Both the position numbers and the translations under genes were made by a program. Shown in pieces: positions 62,617 to 64,000 of a stretch of DNA of 64,000 bases. A model generated the notes under the pieces. That model saw only the letters and a list, made by a program, of their open reading frames with translations, searched no databases and was not told the origin of the DNA. The stretch spans positions 124,001 through 188,000 of the forward strand of contig CAJNOP010000197.1 of the NCBI GenBank assembly GCA_905250075.1, in the 5' to 3' direction. Each line of letters opens with the position of its first letter. The first letter of the stretch is position 1. The stretch is from Rotaria sp. Silwood1 (Eukaryota; Rotifera; Eurotatoria; Philodinida; Philodinidae).

Positions 62617-64000
62617 CTAGTTTCAGCCAGATAGCAGAAAGTCTATTACATACGCATGTCATCATCGATGAGACACGCGAGGAAGATGAAATTCGTTTTT
62701 CTTCTTTTTCTTTCGAAGGTTTCTCGTTTTCGGTGCATACTTTCCCATTTCATTCACGCTATCATGTATTTGTGTTTCAGTCACATGATAGTTATTCTAA
62801 CTACGCTCTTTTTCTTGTCTCGCTTTCGTTTGTTTTTCTTTTTTCACAACACGCCTCTACACATATTGTAAACCTTCCTACTACGTAAAAACAATTGTTT
62901 AGTAAGAACTGATGCTTGTTAACGTATTAGACGCAAACTATGTTTAATGAAATGATGACAAAAAATACTTTGCCAATTCTTCTCTATGGTCAGATACAGA
63001 GCTCAAATGATAACAGATCATTATCATTACATATGTACTATAGGTAGGAGAAAAATCACCTTTTCCTGATATCTGGCTGAAGCTATAGGAACAAATAAAA
63101 ATCGGAGATTCATGTCCTTTGGTTACGCCGGTATAACCAACGGATACACTAATCTAATAAGGATGTCCCCGAAAAACCAACATAAGCAAAATTAATACTA
63201 TCGATGTTAGTTTTGCTAAAAACCGCTGTCATCATCGTTATGTTCTTCATTCGATCCTAAAGGCGAGTTCGTCAAGAAGAACATAAATAGATGTTTATTT
63301 TTTATTTCTACGAGAAAAAAAAACATAATCAATATCACGCACATGTACACATATGTATCAAAAGAAGAACAAAGGAAAAACATAAGAAAGGTAACACGAT
63401 AGAATAAGTGACCATAGTTGTCATAACACAAAGTATCAACAGTCGTAAAAACTTATCTATGAACTGCAAGGAATCGCATAGAAGACGTCTCGGAGCGCAC
63501 TCTTTCCGACTACACAACCCCGAGTTCCATAACCTTAGCCGATTAAAAGTTATTCAAAAATGGTTACAACCATTTATCTCTGAAACGGACAATAGTGTGG
63601 TAAAGTTAAAAACATTTCGGGATAGACAATGAACATGATCATTGTACTGTTTCCATTGCTTCACTAAGTTTGGATAGAGTTTCGTCATCATATTTTTATC
63701 CGTATTGAGATGATTTGATGTACCAGCTGTTAATACAAAAACGACGAGATCATTCATCAAGCAGTGTTATTTTTTTCTTTTAAATTACAGAGTTACTCTA
63801 TTCCCTACTTGTATGTGTCCCATTATTATTTATCACATTGTAATATGTATAAAATAATTTTTATCTCGTTCTACTTGTGAATGATAGAATATATCTTAAT
63901 CGTGCTATAGACGTTGTTATTGCATATAGAACTAGAAATAAGCACTCACTACCCAGAATAAGACGCTGCTTATTAAGGAGAGGAAAGTTCACATACGAAG

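Larger units (their letters stand above)
60903..64000. other. Repeat-rich region without intact genes
   Basis: Contains the CCGCGG inverted-repeat block (61606-62550) and a second telomere-like patch (62547-62616). From 60903 to 61600 and from 62620 to 64000 I see no recognisable gene. On the minus strand near 63650-63760 two overlapping short frames have gene-like codon choice (one gives DDETLSKLSEAMETVQ then a stop), which might be a terminal exon of a gene outside or a relic, but nothing supports it further. Confidence 0.5.

Noticed and set aside
63554..63760. Possible terminal exon on the minus strand
   Set aside because: Codon choice is suggestive in two competing frames, but there is no family match and no clear acceptor, so it is not listed as a gene.
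1..64000. tRNA, rRNA, CRISPR, bacterial operon and spliced-leader signals
   Set aside because: None could be recognised by eye; spliced genes rule out a prokaryote, and the bdelloid spliced-leader sequence as I recall it was not seen.

Overview
The window is strongly AT-rich eukaryotic nuclear DNA. Its genes are broken by many short introns (about 50-70 bp, GT...AG, pyrimidine-rich 3' ends), with a few introns of 0.6-3.1 kb. The gene set is animal: ciliary CCDC40, a PRRC2/BAT2-like protein, the CTLH E3-ligase subunit WDR26, a katanin-like AAA ATPase (KATNAL2), a MEKK4-type kinase, a bHLH factor, a multi-C2H2 protein and two 7TM receptors. Short runs of TGTGGG, which I recall as the bdelloid rotifer telomere unit, occur near 57.95 kb and 62.6 kb. 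I therefore favour a bdelloid rotifer, by inference only; another AT-rich invertebrate remains possible.

Layout, left part (0-50 kb, gene-bearing). A ten-finger C2H2 gene (+) starts upstream of the window and ends at 3859. A rhodopsin-like receptor (+, 8355-12966, one 3.1 kb intron) converges on CCDC40 (-, 13113-19696, 16 exons). CCDC40 shares a ~590 bp divergent promoter region with a PRRC2-like gene (+, 20291-26013, 8 exons). Next come an isolated one-exon bHLH gene (-, 28956-29249), a two-exon Asn/Ser-rich protein of unknown function (+, 31676-34663), a one-exon hypothetical (+, 39041-39514) lying tail-to-tail with a second, atypical 7TM gene (-, 39596-41461), and WDR26 (-, 45464-49770, 13 exons).

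Layout, right part (50-64 kb, decayed and repeat-rich). No intact gene is evident. It holds several inverted-repeat elements (52421-53349; 55925-57166 with a perfect 8-bp duplication TAAATTCC, hAT-like; 59309-59509 with a 4-bp duplication AAAT), two telomere-like G-rich/C-rich pairs, and two degenerate gene copies facing each other: a MEKK4-like kinase fragment (+) and a KATNAL2-like fragment (-). A CpG-rich block at 61.6-62.55 kb is built from CCGCGG palindromes, including five 61-bp tandem units, inside an inverted repeat.

The genes form no operon or single pathway; they are independent loci. I found no coherent novel multi-gene system. The strongest unexplained signals are the CCGCGG palindromic array, the long, highly similar intronic hairpin in CCDC40, and the telomere-like motifs next to decayed gene copies. 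All exon boundaries were read by eye from splice consensus and reading-frame continuity.
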